Source: Paractinoplanes abujensis
GTDB taxonomy: Bacteria; Actinomycetota; Actinomycetes; Mycobacteriales; Micromonosporaceae
Direction: 5' to 3'
Assembly: GCF_014204895.1 (NCBI RefSeq)
Contig: NZ_JACHMF010000001.1
Location: 8,432,001 to 8,496,000, forward strand
DNA length: 64,000 nt
How positions within the stretch are numbered: position 1 is the stretch's first letter; each line of letters starts with the position of its first letter. This document shows positions 39,990 through 47,957 of this stretch, piece by piece. The notes under the pieces are model-generated. The model was not told the DNA's origin. It worked only from the letters and a program-made list of their open reading frames with translations, and made no database searches. Both the position numbers and the translations under genes were made by a program.

Positions 39990-41525
39990 TCAGTAGGGAT
40001 ATCCGCTTCCGCTGCGGGCACCGACCGGATCGGCGTGCATTGCCCGCAGCATCGACGTGCTATCGGGGACGACGCTCACCCGCCCTTCGGTGCCGCGGCC
40101 GATCGCCGCGTAGACCTCCGGCCGCGCGGCCCGCATGATCAGGGCCCAGACGAAGCCGACCAGGGCGACCGCCAGATAGAGCGCGGGAATGAGCCACTGG
40201 AACGGTGAATTCCCGTCGACCTGGAGCAGCTCGCCGAAGCCGATGCACGTCGCGGCCAGCACGACGGTCAGCAACAGGAATGCCGCGGCCGGGGCGACAT
40301 AGGCCTTCCAGATGCTCTCTCCGCGCTTGTTGCGCATGAAGAAGGCGAGCACGGCCGCCGACGCCGCCCACATGAGGATCAGGACGCCGAGCCCGCCGAT
40401 CGTGGTCAGCCAGGCGAAGACGAAGACCAGCGGATCGGAGCCGACCAGGGCGTACAGGCTGAGCACGATGATGGCCAGCACGCTCTGCGTGATCGAGCCG
40501 AGCAGCGGAGCTCCCGTACGCGGGTGGGTGCGCCCCCACGCGGCCGGGAGCACACCCTCACGCCCGAGCGCGAACTGGTAGCGCGACACCGCCGCGTGGA
40601 AGGCCAGCAACGCCGCGAACACGCTGGTCAGGAAGAGCACGTAGCCGAGGTCGACCAGGAAGCTGGGCAGGTGCGGCCCGACGAGCTGGAAGACCAGGTC
40701 GGTCTGATGCTCGGCGGCCCGCGCGGCGATCTGGTCGGGCCCGGTGTTGACGCTCATGGCCCAGGCCGAGACCGCGCACAGGACGCCGGCCAGGATCACC
40801 GCGATGTGGGTGGCCCGGGCGATCGTCCGCTTGGGGTCCTTGGCCTCCTCGGAGAGCACCACTGTGGCCTCGAAGCCGACGAAGCCGGCGATCGCCAGCA
40901 CCATCAGGATGCCGATCACCGGGGTGGCCAGCGGCGCGGGGGAGAACTGGGAGAAGGTGATGTGCCCGTCGGCCGGGTTGCCGATCATCACGAGGTCGTA
41001 GATCAGCACGACGGCGATCTCCAGCACGAGCAGGACCGCCAGGACCTTGCCGCTCAGATCGACCCAGAGCAGGCCGAGGATCGCCACTGCGAACCAGGCC
41101 GCTATCGCGCAGGCGTACCAGGGCACCGTGAAGCCGAAAGCAGCCAGGATGCCGCTGGCGACCGACCCGAACAGGCCGAACAGGCCTATCTGCATAAGAG
41201 AGTAGGCGGGCAGGGCCACGAAGGCCGCGCCGACGCCGATGACACGGCCTAACCCATGACTGATGTATGAGTAGAACGCGCCGGTGTTGACGATGTGCCG
41301 GCTCATCGCGACGAAGCCGACGGTGAACAGGGAGAGCAGTCCCGCTGTGACCAGATAGGCGATCGGCACGGCGGTGCTGCCGATGATCGCGTAGATGGTC
41401 GTGATCGAACCGATGATCACGGTCAGTGGGGCCGCGCCCGCGACGCCGAAGAACACGACCGACGGTACGCCCAGCCTGTTCTTGGCCAGCGCCTTCGAGA
41501 CGATGTCCGGTTCTTCGGGTTCCAT
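39990..41525 (-). CDS. APC-family amino acid permease
   Basis: A 511-residue transporter with 12 membrane helices. The start at MEPEEPDIVSKALAKNRLG (41525) is chosen because the APC fold begins here (FFGVAGAAPLTVIIG, helix 1 with its broken GxxG). GFVGFEATVVLSEEAKDPKRTI is the conserved helix 6/loop signature of the family, and SRYQFALGREGVLP follows. The relatives of this branch import amino acids or polyamine-like substrates by proton exchange. It lies 71 bp after the GPP34 gene, possibly co-transcribed. Confidence 0.9.
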   Translation of the reverse strand: MEPEEPDIVSKALAKNRLGVPSVVFFGVAGAAPLTVIIGSITTIYAIIGSTAVPIAYLVTAGLLSLFTVGFVAMSRHIVNTGAFYSYISHGLGRVIGVGAAFVALPAYSLMQIGLFGLFGSVASGILAAFGFTVPWYACAIAAWFAVAILGLLWVDLSGKVLAVLLVLEIAVVLIYDLVMIGNPADGHITFSQFSPAPLATPVIGILMVLAIAGFVGFEATVVLSEEAKDPKRTIARATHIAVILAGVLCAVSAWAMSVNTGPDQIAARAAEHQTDLVFQLVGPHLPSFLVDLGYVLFLTSVFAALLAFHAAVSRYQFALGREGVLPAAWGRTHPRTGAPLLGSITQSVLAIIVLSLYALVGSDPLVFVFAWLTTIGGLGVLILMWAASAAVLAFFMRNKRGESIWKAYVAPAAAFLLLTVVLAATCIGFGELLQVDGNSPFQWLIPALYLAVALVGFVWALIMRAARPEVYAAIGRGTEGRVSVVPDSTSMLRAMHADPVGARSGSGYPY

Positions 41526-41596
41526 ACGTGCCACCAGCAGCCTCCCGGCCCAATGTTCAGAGTTGTTGCGCCCGAGGTGATGGCGCCCGATGCCGC

Positions 41597-42256
41597 TCAC
41601 CGGCGGCCAACAGTGACGACCGAGCCCACTGAGGCTTCGGTGTATTCGACGAGCTCCCGCAGGTCGGCCGGGAGCGACCCGACGGCGCTGGGCAGCGATT
41701 GGAACGCGTGCCGGTGCGCCTCGAAGTCGTAGAGCACGTGCCGGGTCAGACCGGTGGCGGCCACCAAGCCGATCAGCACCCGATCGGTGATGCTCATGCC
41801 CATGCCGCGAACCAGCATGTTGGCCAGGCGAGCGGGCGCCCACGCGGCGGCGTTGCGCTGCGCCGCGCTGTTGGGCATATAGAGGGTCTCGGTGGAGAGC
41901 AGCCGCCGTTTGGTGACCGTCTCGACCGCGCCGAGGCGGGTGAGCCGTTCCCCGACCCGGATCGCCGCGTCCTGCGAGAGGAAGGCCAGCCAGATCCGGA
42001 CGTCCCGGTGTTGCGGCTGGGCCACCAGCAGGTCGAGAACATCGTGCGCGAGCGCGTCCGACGGAGGATGCCGGTCCAGGATGAGCAGATCTCCGTCGGA
42101 GATGCCGATGCGCCCTTCCAGGATGAGCTCGCCTAGCAGTGCGGCGGCCAGGCCAAGGCCGGTCGCACGTGGATGGAGTCTGGACCGGCCGGTGCGGTCC
42201 TCGTGTGCGATCAGGAAGTACTGGTCAGCCAACACGCCGCCACGCCCCTTAGACAA
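41597..42256 (-). CDS. GPP34 (GOLPH3-like) family protein
   Basis: A 219-residue protein of the GPP34 family, abundant in actinomycetes. It shows LADQYFLIAHEDRTGRSRLHPRATGLGLAAALLGELILEGRI as the diagnostic start (key parts ALLGELILEGRI) and MLVRGMGMSITDRVLIGLVAATGLTRHVLY in the C-terminal half. In eukaryotes GOLPH3 binds phosphoinositides on Golgi membranes. The bacterial role is unknown, though many are linked with membranes and with development genes. It is divergent from the XRE-DUF397 pair with a 210-bp gap that is clearly less GC-rich (42300-42420) and contains no gene. Confidence 0.92.
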   Translation of the reverse strand: MSKGRGGVLADQYFLIAHEDRTGRSRLHPRATGLGLAAALLGELILEGRIGISDGDLLILDRHPPSDALAHDVLDLLVAQPQHRDVRIWLAFLSQDAAIRVGERLTRLGAVETVTKRRLLSTETLYMPNSAAQRNAAAWAPARLANMLVRGMGMSITDRVLIGLVAATGLTRHVLYDFEAHRHAFQSLPSAVGSLPADLRELVEYTEASVGSVVTVGRR

Positions 42257-42466
42257 CGTCTTGATGGTCTTTGGTCGGGTTGGCAGTGACCACCATGGCC
42301 GCGATGATCACTGTCGGTAGAAAACGCTGTGACTCGATGTCCGCGCATCATGTACCCGCCGGAAGGGCATATACAAGAAGGCTAGTACTTTTTGTTTGGT
42401 ACGCCGTGTTTGGATCATGAAGGCCAGGGCCGTACTATCGGTCTCATCAGGACCGAGGGAGTCCAG

Positions 42467-43315
42467 GTGTCCGTAGATGAAGGACCAACCCTGCGCCGCC
42501 GCCGACTGGGCGCGGAACTCAAGCGGTGCCGTGAAGCGGCAGGGTTGACGCAAGAGAACGTCTCCAGGCATTTCGAGTGGCACGCCGCGAAGGTCACGCG
42601 CATCGAGACCGCGCGTGTGGCGGTGACCCCGCGAGATGTGAAGGATCTGCTGACGCTGTACGGCGTCGGTGATCAGGACTATCGCGAGGCGCTGGTCGAA
42701 CTGGCCCGGCTGTCCCGCGAGCGCACGTGGTGGACGGACTACCGGGACATCATGCGGCCCGGCAACTTCGTGGGCCTGGAAGCGGCCGCCGCCTCGATGC
42801 GGGCCTGGGAACCGATCATCGTGCCCGGTCTGCTGCAGACCGAGGCGTACATGCGTGCGCTCATCCGGACGGGTCGCTCGAACGAGTCACCACAGCAGAC
42901 GGACCGCCGCGTCTCGCTGCGACTCACCCGTCAGGTGCGCCTGCGCGGCGAGCGTCCGCTCGAGCTGACCGCCATCATCGACGAATCGGTGGTGCGCCGG
43001 ATAGTGGGCGGTGACGAGGTGATGAACGAACAGCTTCGGCACCTTATCGAGGTTGCTCAATTACCCAATGTGATGCTGCAGATTCTCCCCTTCAGCGCCG
43101 GCGAACACACGTTCCTCGGCGGTTCAGCAGCGCTTTTGGAGTTCCGGGAGACCACCCATTTGGATGTTGTCTATCTTGAAGGTCTTGCGGGAGACTACTA
43201 CGAAGAGCAACCGGCCGAGGTTGTTCGCTACCGGCAAGAGTTCGAGCGTTTGAGTGCCAGGGCGCTCGACCACCGGATGACCATCAAGATGATTGAGAGC
43301 CTGCTCGTCGCGTAG
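42467..43315 (+). CDS. XRE-family regulator with DUF5753
   Basis: A 282-residue DNA-binding protein started at GTG 42467 with GAGGGAG upstream. The helix-turn-helix (residues about 10-70) reads LGAELKRCREAAGLTQENVS, and DUF5753 (about 100-275) has MRAWEPIIVPGLLQTEAYMR and VMLQILPFSAGEHTFLGG. In actinomycetes these pair with small DUF397 proteins and control development, antibiotic production or act as toxin-antitoxin-like pairs. The partner at 43349 follows directly. The effector is unknown. Confidence 0.93.
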   Translation: MSVDEGPTLRRRRLGAELKRCREAAGLTQENVSRHFEWHAAKVTRIETARVAVTPRDVKDLLTLYGVGDQDYREALVELARLSRERTWWTDYRDIMRPGNFVGLEAAAASMRAWEPIIVPGLLQTEAYMRALIRTGRSNESPQQTDRRVSLRLTRQVRLRGERPLELTAIIDESVVRRIVGGDEVMNEQLRHLIEVAQLPNVMLQILPFSAGEHTFLGGSAALLEFRETTHLDVVYLEGLAGDYYEEQPAEVVRYRQEFERLSARALDHRMTIKMIESLLVA

Positions 43316-43348
43316 TGCTCTCGAGAGACAACCGCATAATGAAGGGGG

Positions 43349-43591
43349 GTGCTTGAGTTGCTCACGCACCAGCAAAACGCTGCTGTTCTCACCGGCGCGG
43401 TCTGGAAGAAGGCCAGCCGCAGCAACGGTAACGGTGGAAACAACTGTGTCGAGGTCGCGTTCCTCGACCAGGGCGTCGCTGTCCGGGACAGCAAGGACCG
43501 CTCCGGTCCCGCGCTGCTGTTCACCACGGCGGAATGGGCCGCGTTCGTCGGCTCCGCCAAGGACGGCGAGTTCGACCTCGACGCGAACTGA
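43349..43591 (+). CDS. DUF397 protein, partner of the XRE regulator
   Basis: An 80-residue protein starting at GTG after GAAGGGGG. WKKASRSNGNGGNNCVEVAF, VAVRDSKDRSGPALLFT and EWAAFVGSAKDGEFD are the three conserved blocks of DUF397. It lies 33 bp after the XRE-DUF5753 gene, the standard pair (as in WhiJ-like loci of Streptomyces, where the small protein modulates the regulator). The N-terminal 18 residues are variable. Confidence 0.93.
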   Translation: MLELLTHQQNAAVLTGAVWKKASRSNGNGGNNCVEVAFLDQGVAVRDSKDRSGPALLFTTAEWAAFVGSAKDGEFDLDAN

Positions 43592-43727
43592 ACTCTATCG
43601 ATAAGCACGCGCCGTTGGGAAGTGCTCACTGAAAGTTTACTTCCTGAAGGCACGTGCTTTCCGGGGTGCCGTGGCTTCGATCACCGGGAGTTGCGGCACC
43701 CGCACTTAGAATCACCATTCTCACCCA

Positions 43728-44753
43728 TTACGGTGACGTTTGTGCGACGCGTTCCCACCATTTCGCGGCGACCAGTTCGGCCACCAGCGTTTCGGTCGTC
43801 AGGCGTACGTCGGGAACGTCGTCGTGCCGAAAGCGAACCGTTCCCGCGGCGCCCGGCACATCGGCCCCGACGGATACCACGGTGGACTTCCGGGAACGCA
43901 TCCACTCGAGCGCCTGCTCGTCGTAACGCGAACCCGGGAAAAGCAGCGCACGATAGCGCAGCGTCTTCGTCAGATACACGTCCACATGGGCCCAGTCGCC
44001 CGTCTCGCAACCGTCGGCCGCCCGGCGCGGCCCCTCCCGGACCATGAGCGCCGACTGCAGCGCCGACGAGACCCGATCCACCGGCGCGATCGCGTAGACA
44101 CCGTCCCCGCCGTCCAGCAACTCGTCGACCGCGGGCAGCCACTCGTCCCGGCGCTCCAGCAGATCCTCGGTCGCCTCGGCCGTGCGCTCGGCCAGCCGTC
44201 CGGTGGCCGCGGTGTCCCCGCCGGTCAGCTGCCGGATCAGCGCATCGAGCAGCAGCAACGTGTGCTGGAAGGAGCGGCAGGCCACGCCGCCCGCCTCGAC
44301 GCCGGCGTGCATCGGGACCACTGTGGTCGCACCCTTGGCCAACGGCGAATCGGCCACGTTGGTGACGGCCACGTAGTCGCGTCCCGCGACCGCGTCGAGC
44401 GTCTCGCGGCTCGTGCCCGAGGCCGAGATCGCGATCAGCGGGCCCGGCAGCGCGGGCAGCACGTCCGAGGCGTACTCGGCCGACGCGTCGACGCCGCGCA
44501 GCCGCAGCCGGCGGGCCGCGACCAGGGCGGCGTACCGGGAACTGCCCATGCCCACGAAGGTCACCCGTCCGGGTGTGCCGAGCCCGGCCCACGGGTTACC
44601 GCCGGTTGTGCCGAGCCCGGCCCACGGGTTACCGCCGGTTGTGCCGAGCCCGGCCCACGGGTTACCGCCGGCGAGGTGGCCGGCCAAGGCTCGCAGGGCG
44701 GCCGGCTTGGCCTCGAGATCGGCCAGGAACAGAGCGGGATGCAATCGGATCAC
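43728..44753 (-). CDS. SIS-domain sugar isomerase-like protein
   Basis: A 341-residue protein with two SIS domains like the isomerase half of GlmS. GTG 44753 overlaps the kinase stop by GTGA. The first SIS has FVGMGSSRYAALVAARRL and AISASGTSRETLDAV, the second IAPVDRVSSALQSALMVREG and HVDVYLTKTLRYRALLFPG. Between the first helix and the first SIS strand lie three copies of GGNPWAGLGTT, absent from typical relatives and encoded by a 33-bp repeat. Next to a sugar kinase, it probably isomerises or deaminates an amino-sugar phosphate in the cytoplasm. Third gene of the TetR-kinase-SIS operon. Confidence 0.85.
   Translation of the reverse strand: MIRLHPALFLADLEAKPAALRALAGHLAGGNPWAGLGTTGGNPWAGLGTTGGNPWAGLGTPGRVTFVGMGSSRYAALVAARRLRLRGVDASAEYASDVLPALPGPLIAISASGTSRETLDAVAGRDYVAVTNVADSPLAKGATTVVPMHAGVEAGGVACRSFQHTLLLLDALIRQLTGGDTAATGRLAERTAEATEDLLERRDEWLPAVDELLDGGDGVYAIAPVDRVSSALQSALMVREGPRRAADGCETGDWAHVDVYLTKTLRYRALLFPGSRYDEQALEWMRSRKSTVVSVGADVPGAAGTVRFRHDDVPDVRLTTETLVAELVAAKWWERVAQTSP
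44574..44672. repeat. 33-bp tandem repeat x3 inside the SIS-domain gene
   Basis: Units at 44574, 44607 and 44640, nearly identical, each encoding GGNPWAGLGTT (last one ending TP) near the N-terminus of the SIS protein. Period divisible by three keeps the frame. Confidence 0.92.
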
Positions 44754-45886
44754 CCGTACCAGGAACGCAGGACACCCAGCGGCGCGTATCGCCAGCGGGG
44801 GAGGAACCGAGCCGCGTAGACCAGCTCGCGGCACTCCTGCTCGACCTCGAACGGCCGCAGCAGGTCGACATTGAACAGCTCGCTTCGGGCCGAAAGTCTT
44901 TCCCGGTACGCCGTGAGCAGCTCATCAGCGGTGCGGCGACCCCAGGCGACCAGCTCGGCGCGGTGCCGGCCGGCCGTGCGCCGGTTCGCGATCTCGGCCA
45001 CGTGCAGCACGCTCATTCGCAGCTGGGCCACGTCGCGGGCGACCGGTTCGGGCTGCGCGGCCAGTGTCGGATTCCCGTCGAAGTCGATGACCGCGTAGCC
45101 GTCCCGCCAACGCAGAATCTGCCCGACGTGCAGGTCGCCGTGCACGTGGATCGCCTTGCCGGGGTGCGCGCGGGCCGGTGAGTCGAGGTCGGCGGCCAGG
45201 CGGGGGCGGAGCGAGACGAGCCAGTCGTCGCCGACCTCCGGCAGCCCCGCGACAACCGGGCCCGGCAGCTCGTGCACGCTCGTGGCCGGCGATGTGGTCG
45301 CGCTGGTGGTGGGCCACCCGTGCGTGCTTCGGGCCGGCGATTCGTGGGTGCCGGTGGCCACTGCCTCCTCCAGCAGGTCGGCCCAGCCGTCGGCGGGTGG
45401 CGCGGGCACGACCGGGTCCGGCAGCAGCGCGGACGGGGTGGCCAGGGCGCAGTGCAGGTCGGCGGCGAGAATGCCCAGGTCGCGGCCGAAGCTCGCGGGC
45501 GGGCCGCCGTCGAGCTGGGCCAGCAGGTCGTCGACGCACCAGTCCCAGCCGTCCTGGCCCCCGGGCAGGAACTGGGTCACCAGCGCGACCAGATTGTCGC
45601 CGTCGAACAGGGCCGCGTGCGGGGCGGGCATGCTGGTGAAACCGTTGGCGGCCAGGTGGGCCAGCAGCGGGGTGGACCGGTCCGGAGCGGGGGTGCGCAT
45701 CCACTTGACGACCACTTGTTCACCGACCACAACCGACTCGTTGGTCTGATCGACGGTGATCGGGCGCTCGGTCAGTGAAATGTCAGATTTCACCGGGGTG
45801 AAGTGGTGCAGATCGGGGTCATGGTCGAGGACACGGCGGACGAGGTCGGCAGACTCGCCGCTCATGGCGTGGTCCTTGCCGCTCAT
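44750..45886 (-). CDS. Aminoglycoside-phosphotransferase-fold sugar kinase, probable glucosamine kinase
   Basis: A 378-residue kinase of the APH fold. ATG 45886 overlaps the TetR stop by ATGA. VVVKWM supplies the ATP-binding Lys, HVHGDLHVGQIL the catalytic Asp loop, and YAVIDFDGNPTLA the metal-binding DFD. The N-terminal cap (FTPVKSDISLTERPITVDQTNE) and overall order resemble the maltokinase and actinobacterial glucosamine kinase group. Published glucosamine kinases of this type lie beside SIS-domain genes, as here, which favours glucosamine over maltose. The linker around residue 210 has Thr/Ser-rich low complexity (HGWPTTSATTSPATS). Regulation by the upstream TetR is likely. Confidence 0.78.
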   Translation of the reverse strand: MSGKDHAMSGESADLVRRVLDHDPDLHHFTPVKSDISLTERPITVDQTNESVVVGEQVVVKWMRTPAPDRSTPLLAHLAANGFTSMPAPHAALFDGDNLVALVTQFLPGGQDGWDWCVDDLLAQLDGGPPASFGRDLGILAADLHCALATPSALLPDPVVPAPPADGWADLLEEAVATGTHESPARSTHGWPTTSATTSPATSVHELPGPVVAGLPEVGDDWLVSLRPRLAADLDSPARAHPGKAIHVHGDLHVGQILRWRDGYAVIDFDGNPTLAAQPEPVARDVAQLRMSVLHVAEIANRRTAGRHRAELVAWGRRTADELLTAYRERLSARSELFNVDLLRPFEVEQECRELVYAARFLPRWRYAPLGVLRSWYG

Positions 45887-46494
45887 GGTGCGATCTCCAA
45901 CGAACACGCGGTCGCCTGCCGGGCGTACGAGAGAATGAGTTCCTCGGCCTCGGCGGCGTCGAGGGTCGGGTGACGGGCGACGATCCGATACCCGTACGCG
46001 TCCTCGAGCGCGACCAGGTTGCGGCCGATCGTCTGGGAATCCGTGGCCAGCGTGAACACGCCGCGCGCGGCGCCCTGCTCCAGGATCGTCTGATACATCG
46101 ACACCTGACGGTCGAACAGCGTGGTCAGCAGGGCCGCGTACACCCGGTTGCGCCCGGCCGACCCGCCCAGCTCGCAGAGCAGGCGGACGTCGGCGTCGTC
46201 GGCGTCGACGGGCAGGCCCGACCGGATCGTGACGACCAGTTTTTCTACCGGGTCGGTGAGCCCGTCGATCCGGCGCATCCGTTCGGCGTAGAAGCGCTCC
46301 ATGCCGGCCTGGTTGGCCTCCAGGAGCAGGTCGCTGAGATCGGGGTAGTGGTAGAGCACGGCGCCCGACGTCAGCCCGGCCTCCTCGGCGACCTGGTTGA
46401 GCAGCACCCCGCCCGGGCCGTGCTGGATCATCGCGCGGCGGGCCGCCTCGACGAGGTCCGCCCGGCGCTCGCTGCGCTTCTTCCGGGTTGCCAA
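45883..46494 (-). CDS. TetR-family transcriptional regulator of the sugar kinase operon
   Basis: A 203-residue regulator. The helix-turn-helix (about 10-55) contains GLTSGAVLYHYPDLSDLLLEA, and the C-terminal domain has LLCELGGSAGRNRVYAALLTTLFDRQV. Stop and kinase ATG overlap, so it is co-transcribed with kinase and SIS genes. Divergent from a glycosyltransferase with a 116-bp gap holding a perfect inverted repeat. It should repress both sides and respond to an amino sugar or aminoglycoside-like compound; the ligand is inferred from the neighbours only. Confidence 0.9.
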   Translation of the reverse strand: MATRKKRSERRADLVEAARRAMIQHGPGGVLLNQVAEEAGLTSGAVLYHYPDLSDLLLEANQAGMERFYAERMRRIDGLTDPVEKLVVTIRSGLPVDADDADVRLLCELGGSAGRNRVYAALLTTLFDRQVSMYQTILEQGAARGVFTLATDSQTIGRNLVALEDAYGYRIVARHPTLDAAEAEELILSYARQATACSLEIAP

Positions 46495-46570
46495 CGTGTT
46501 TCCGTTTCACTTGATCGTCAACTGTCGCCGACAACCATAGGCTCAGGGTATTGACCTTACGCAAGAGCGC

Positions 46571-46592
46571 TTGTTGAATTGCCGTTCAACAA
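46571..46592. promoter_or_regulatory. Perfect inverted repeat, probable TetR operator
   Basis: TTGTTGAA-TTGCCG-TTCAACAA, an 8-bp perfect inverted repeat, 18 bp before the glycosyltransferase ATG and 76 bp before the TetR start. Binding would block the glycosyltransferase transcription start or ribosome site. The owner is inferred from position. Confidence 0.65.
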
Positions 46593-46610
46593 CGGCTGGG
46601 GAGGTCGGCA

Positions 46611-47888
46611 ATGCCTCTGACGGTTCTGTTCATGCCCGAGAGCGCGTACGGGCCGACCAACAACTGCATCGGGATCGGTGACGTGCTGCGCCGCCGGGGC
46701 CACCGCGTGGTCTTCGCCGCCGAGGCCTCCTGGGCGGGCAAGCTGACCGCGCTGGGCTTCTCCGAAGACCTGGTGCACCTGGCCCCCGAGCCGGACACCC
46801 CGCAGGACGCCGGGCAGTTCTGGAAGGACTTCATCCGCGACACCGCCCCCGAGTTCCGCAAACCCACGATCGAGCAGCTCGACACGTGGGTCAAGCCGGT
46901 CTGGCAGGAGCTGATCGACGGGGCCAAGTACTGCCAGCCGACGCTCACCGAGATCATCGCGCGGGTCCGGCCGGACGTGATCGTCGAGGACAACGTGGTC
47001 GCGTTCCCGGCGCTCAACACGGCCGGCGTGCCGTTCGTGCGGATCGTGTCGTGCAACCCGCTCGAGGTGAAAGGCCCGGACATCGCGCCCGTGTTCAGCG
47101 GTTACGCGGCCGGCGACCGTACGGGATGGGAGGAATTCCGCGCCGAGTACGACCGGACGCACCGTCCGATGTGGGAGGCGTTCAACGCGTGGGTCGTCGA
47201 GCAGGGCGCGCCTGCGCTGCCCGACCTGGAGTTCATCCACGACGGCGATCTCAACCTCTACGTGTATCCAGAGGCGCTGGACTACACGTCGGCGCGGCCG
47301 CTGGGGGACACGTGGCAGCGACTCGAGTCGTCCGTACGGGAAACCGACTCGTCCTACTCGTTGCCTCCTGATTTCTCCGACGGCAGCAAGATCATTTACT
47401 TCAGTCTGGGCTCGCTCGGCTCGGCCGACGTGGACCTGATGCGCCGGGTGATCGCCGCGCTGGCCGAGACCGAGCACAAGTACATCGTGTCCAAGGGGCC
47501 GCTGCACTCCGAGTTCGAGCTGGCCGACAACATGATCGGCGCCGAGTTCCTGCCCCAGACCAGCATCCTGCCGCTGGTCGACCTGGTGATAACCCATGGC
47601 GGCAACAACACGACGACCGAGGCCATGCACTTCGGCAAACCGATGATCGTGCTGCCGCTGTTCTGGGACCAGTACGACAACGCGCAGCGCGTGCACGAGA
47701 CCGGCTTCGGCGTGCGGCTGGACCCGTACCGGTTCACCCCGGACGAGATGCGCGCGGCGATCGACCGGCTGCTGAACGACGCCGGCCTGGCCTCGCGCCT
47801 CGCCACGGTCAGCGCGTCGATCCGATCGGCCGACGGGCTGCGGCTGGCGGCTGACGCGATCGAGAAGCTCGGCGCGGTCCGCGCCTGA
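46611..47888 (+). CDS. MGT-type UDP-glycosyltransferase (GT1)
   Basis: A 425-residue GT-B glycosyltransferase, ATG after GGGGAGG. The donor-binding region near residues 325-365 reads ITHGGNNTTTEAMHFGKPMIVLPLFWDQYDNAQRV, of which THGGNNT and FWDQYDNA are the GT1 signature for UDP-sugars. The N-terminal half (FMPESAYGPTNNCIGIGDVLRRRGH) lacks the usual HxxP start and binds the acceptor. Macrolide-type members attach glucose to antibiotics or lipids as self-protection. Divergent from the TetR-kinase-SIS operon, suggesting a joint amino-sugar or glycoside pathway. The acceptor is unknown. Confidence 0.85.
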   Translation: MPLTVLFMPESAYGPTNNCIGIGDVLRRRGHRVVFAAEASWAGKLTALGFSEDLVHLAPEPDTPQDAGQFWKDFIRDTAPEFRKPTIEQLDTWVKPVWQELIDGAKYCQPTLTEIIARVRPDVIVEDNVVAFPALNTAGVPFVRIVSCNPLEVKGPDIAPVFSGYAAGDRTGWEEFRAEYDRTHRPMWEAFNAWVVEQGAPALPDLEFIHDGDLNLYVYPEALDYTSARPLGDTWQRLESSVRETDSSYSLPPDFSDGSKIIYFSLGSLGSADVDLMRRVIAALAETEHKYIVSKGPLHSEFELADNMIGAEFLPQTSILPLVDLVITHGGNNTTTEAMHFGKPMIVLPLFWDQYDNAQRVHETGFGVRLDPYRFTPDEMRAAIDRLLNDAGLASRLATVSASIRSADGLRLAADAIEKLGAVRA

Positions 47889-47957
47889 CGACCCTCGGCG
47901 GGCCGTTCACCCGTTCCTACTGACCAGCTCGGCTACCTGCGGATAGGCGGCTCGCCC

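Noticed and set aside
45883..46564. N-terminal extension of the sugar kinase frame up to 46564
   Set aside because: That part is an out-of-frame shadow of the TetR gene; the ATGA overlap at 45886 gives the natural kinase start.
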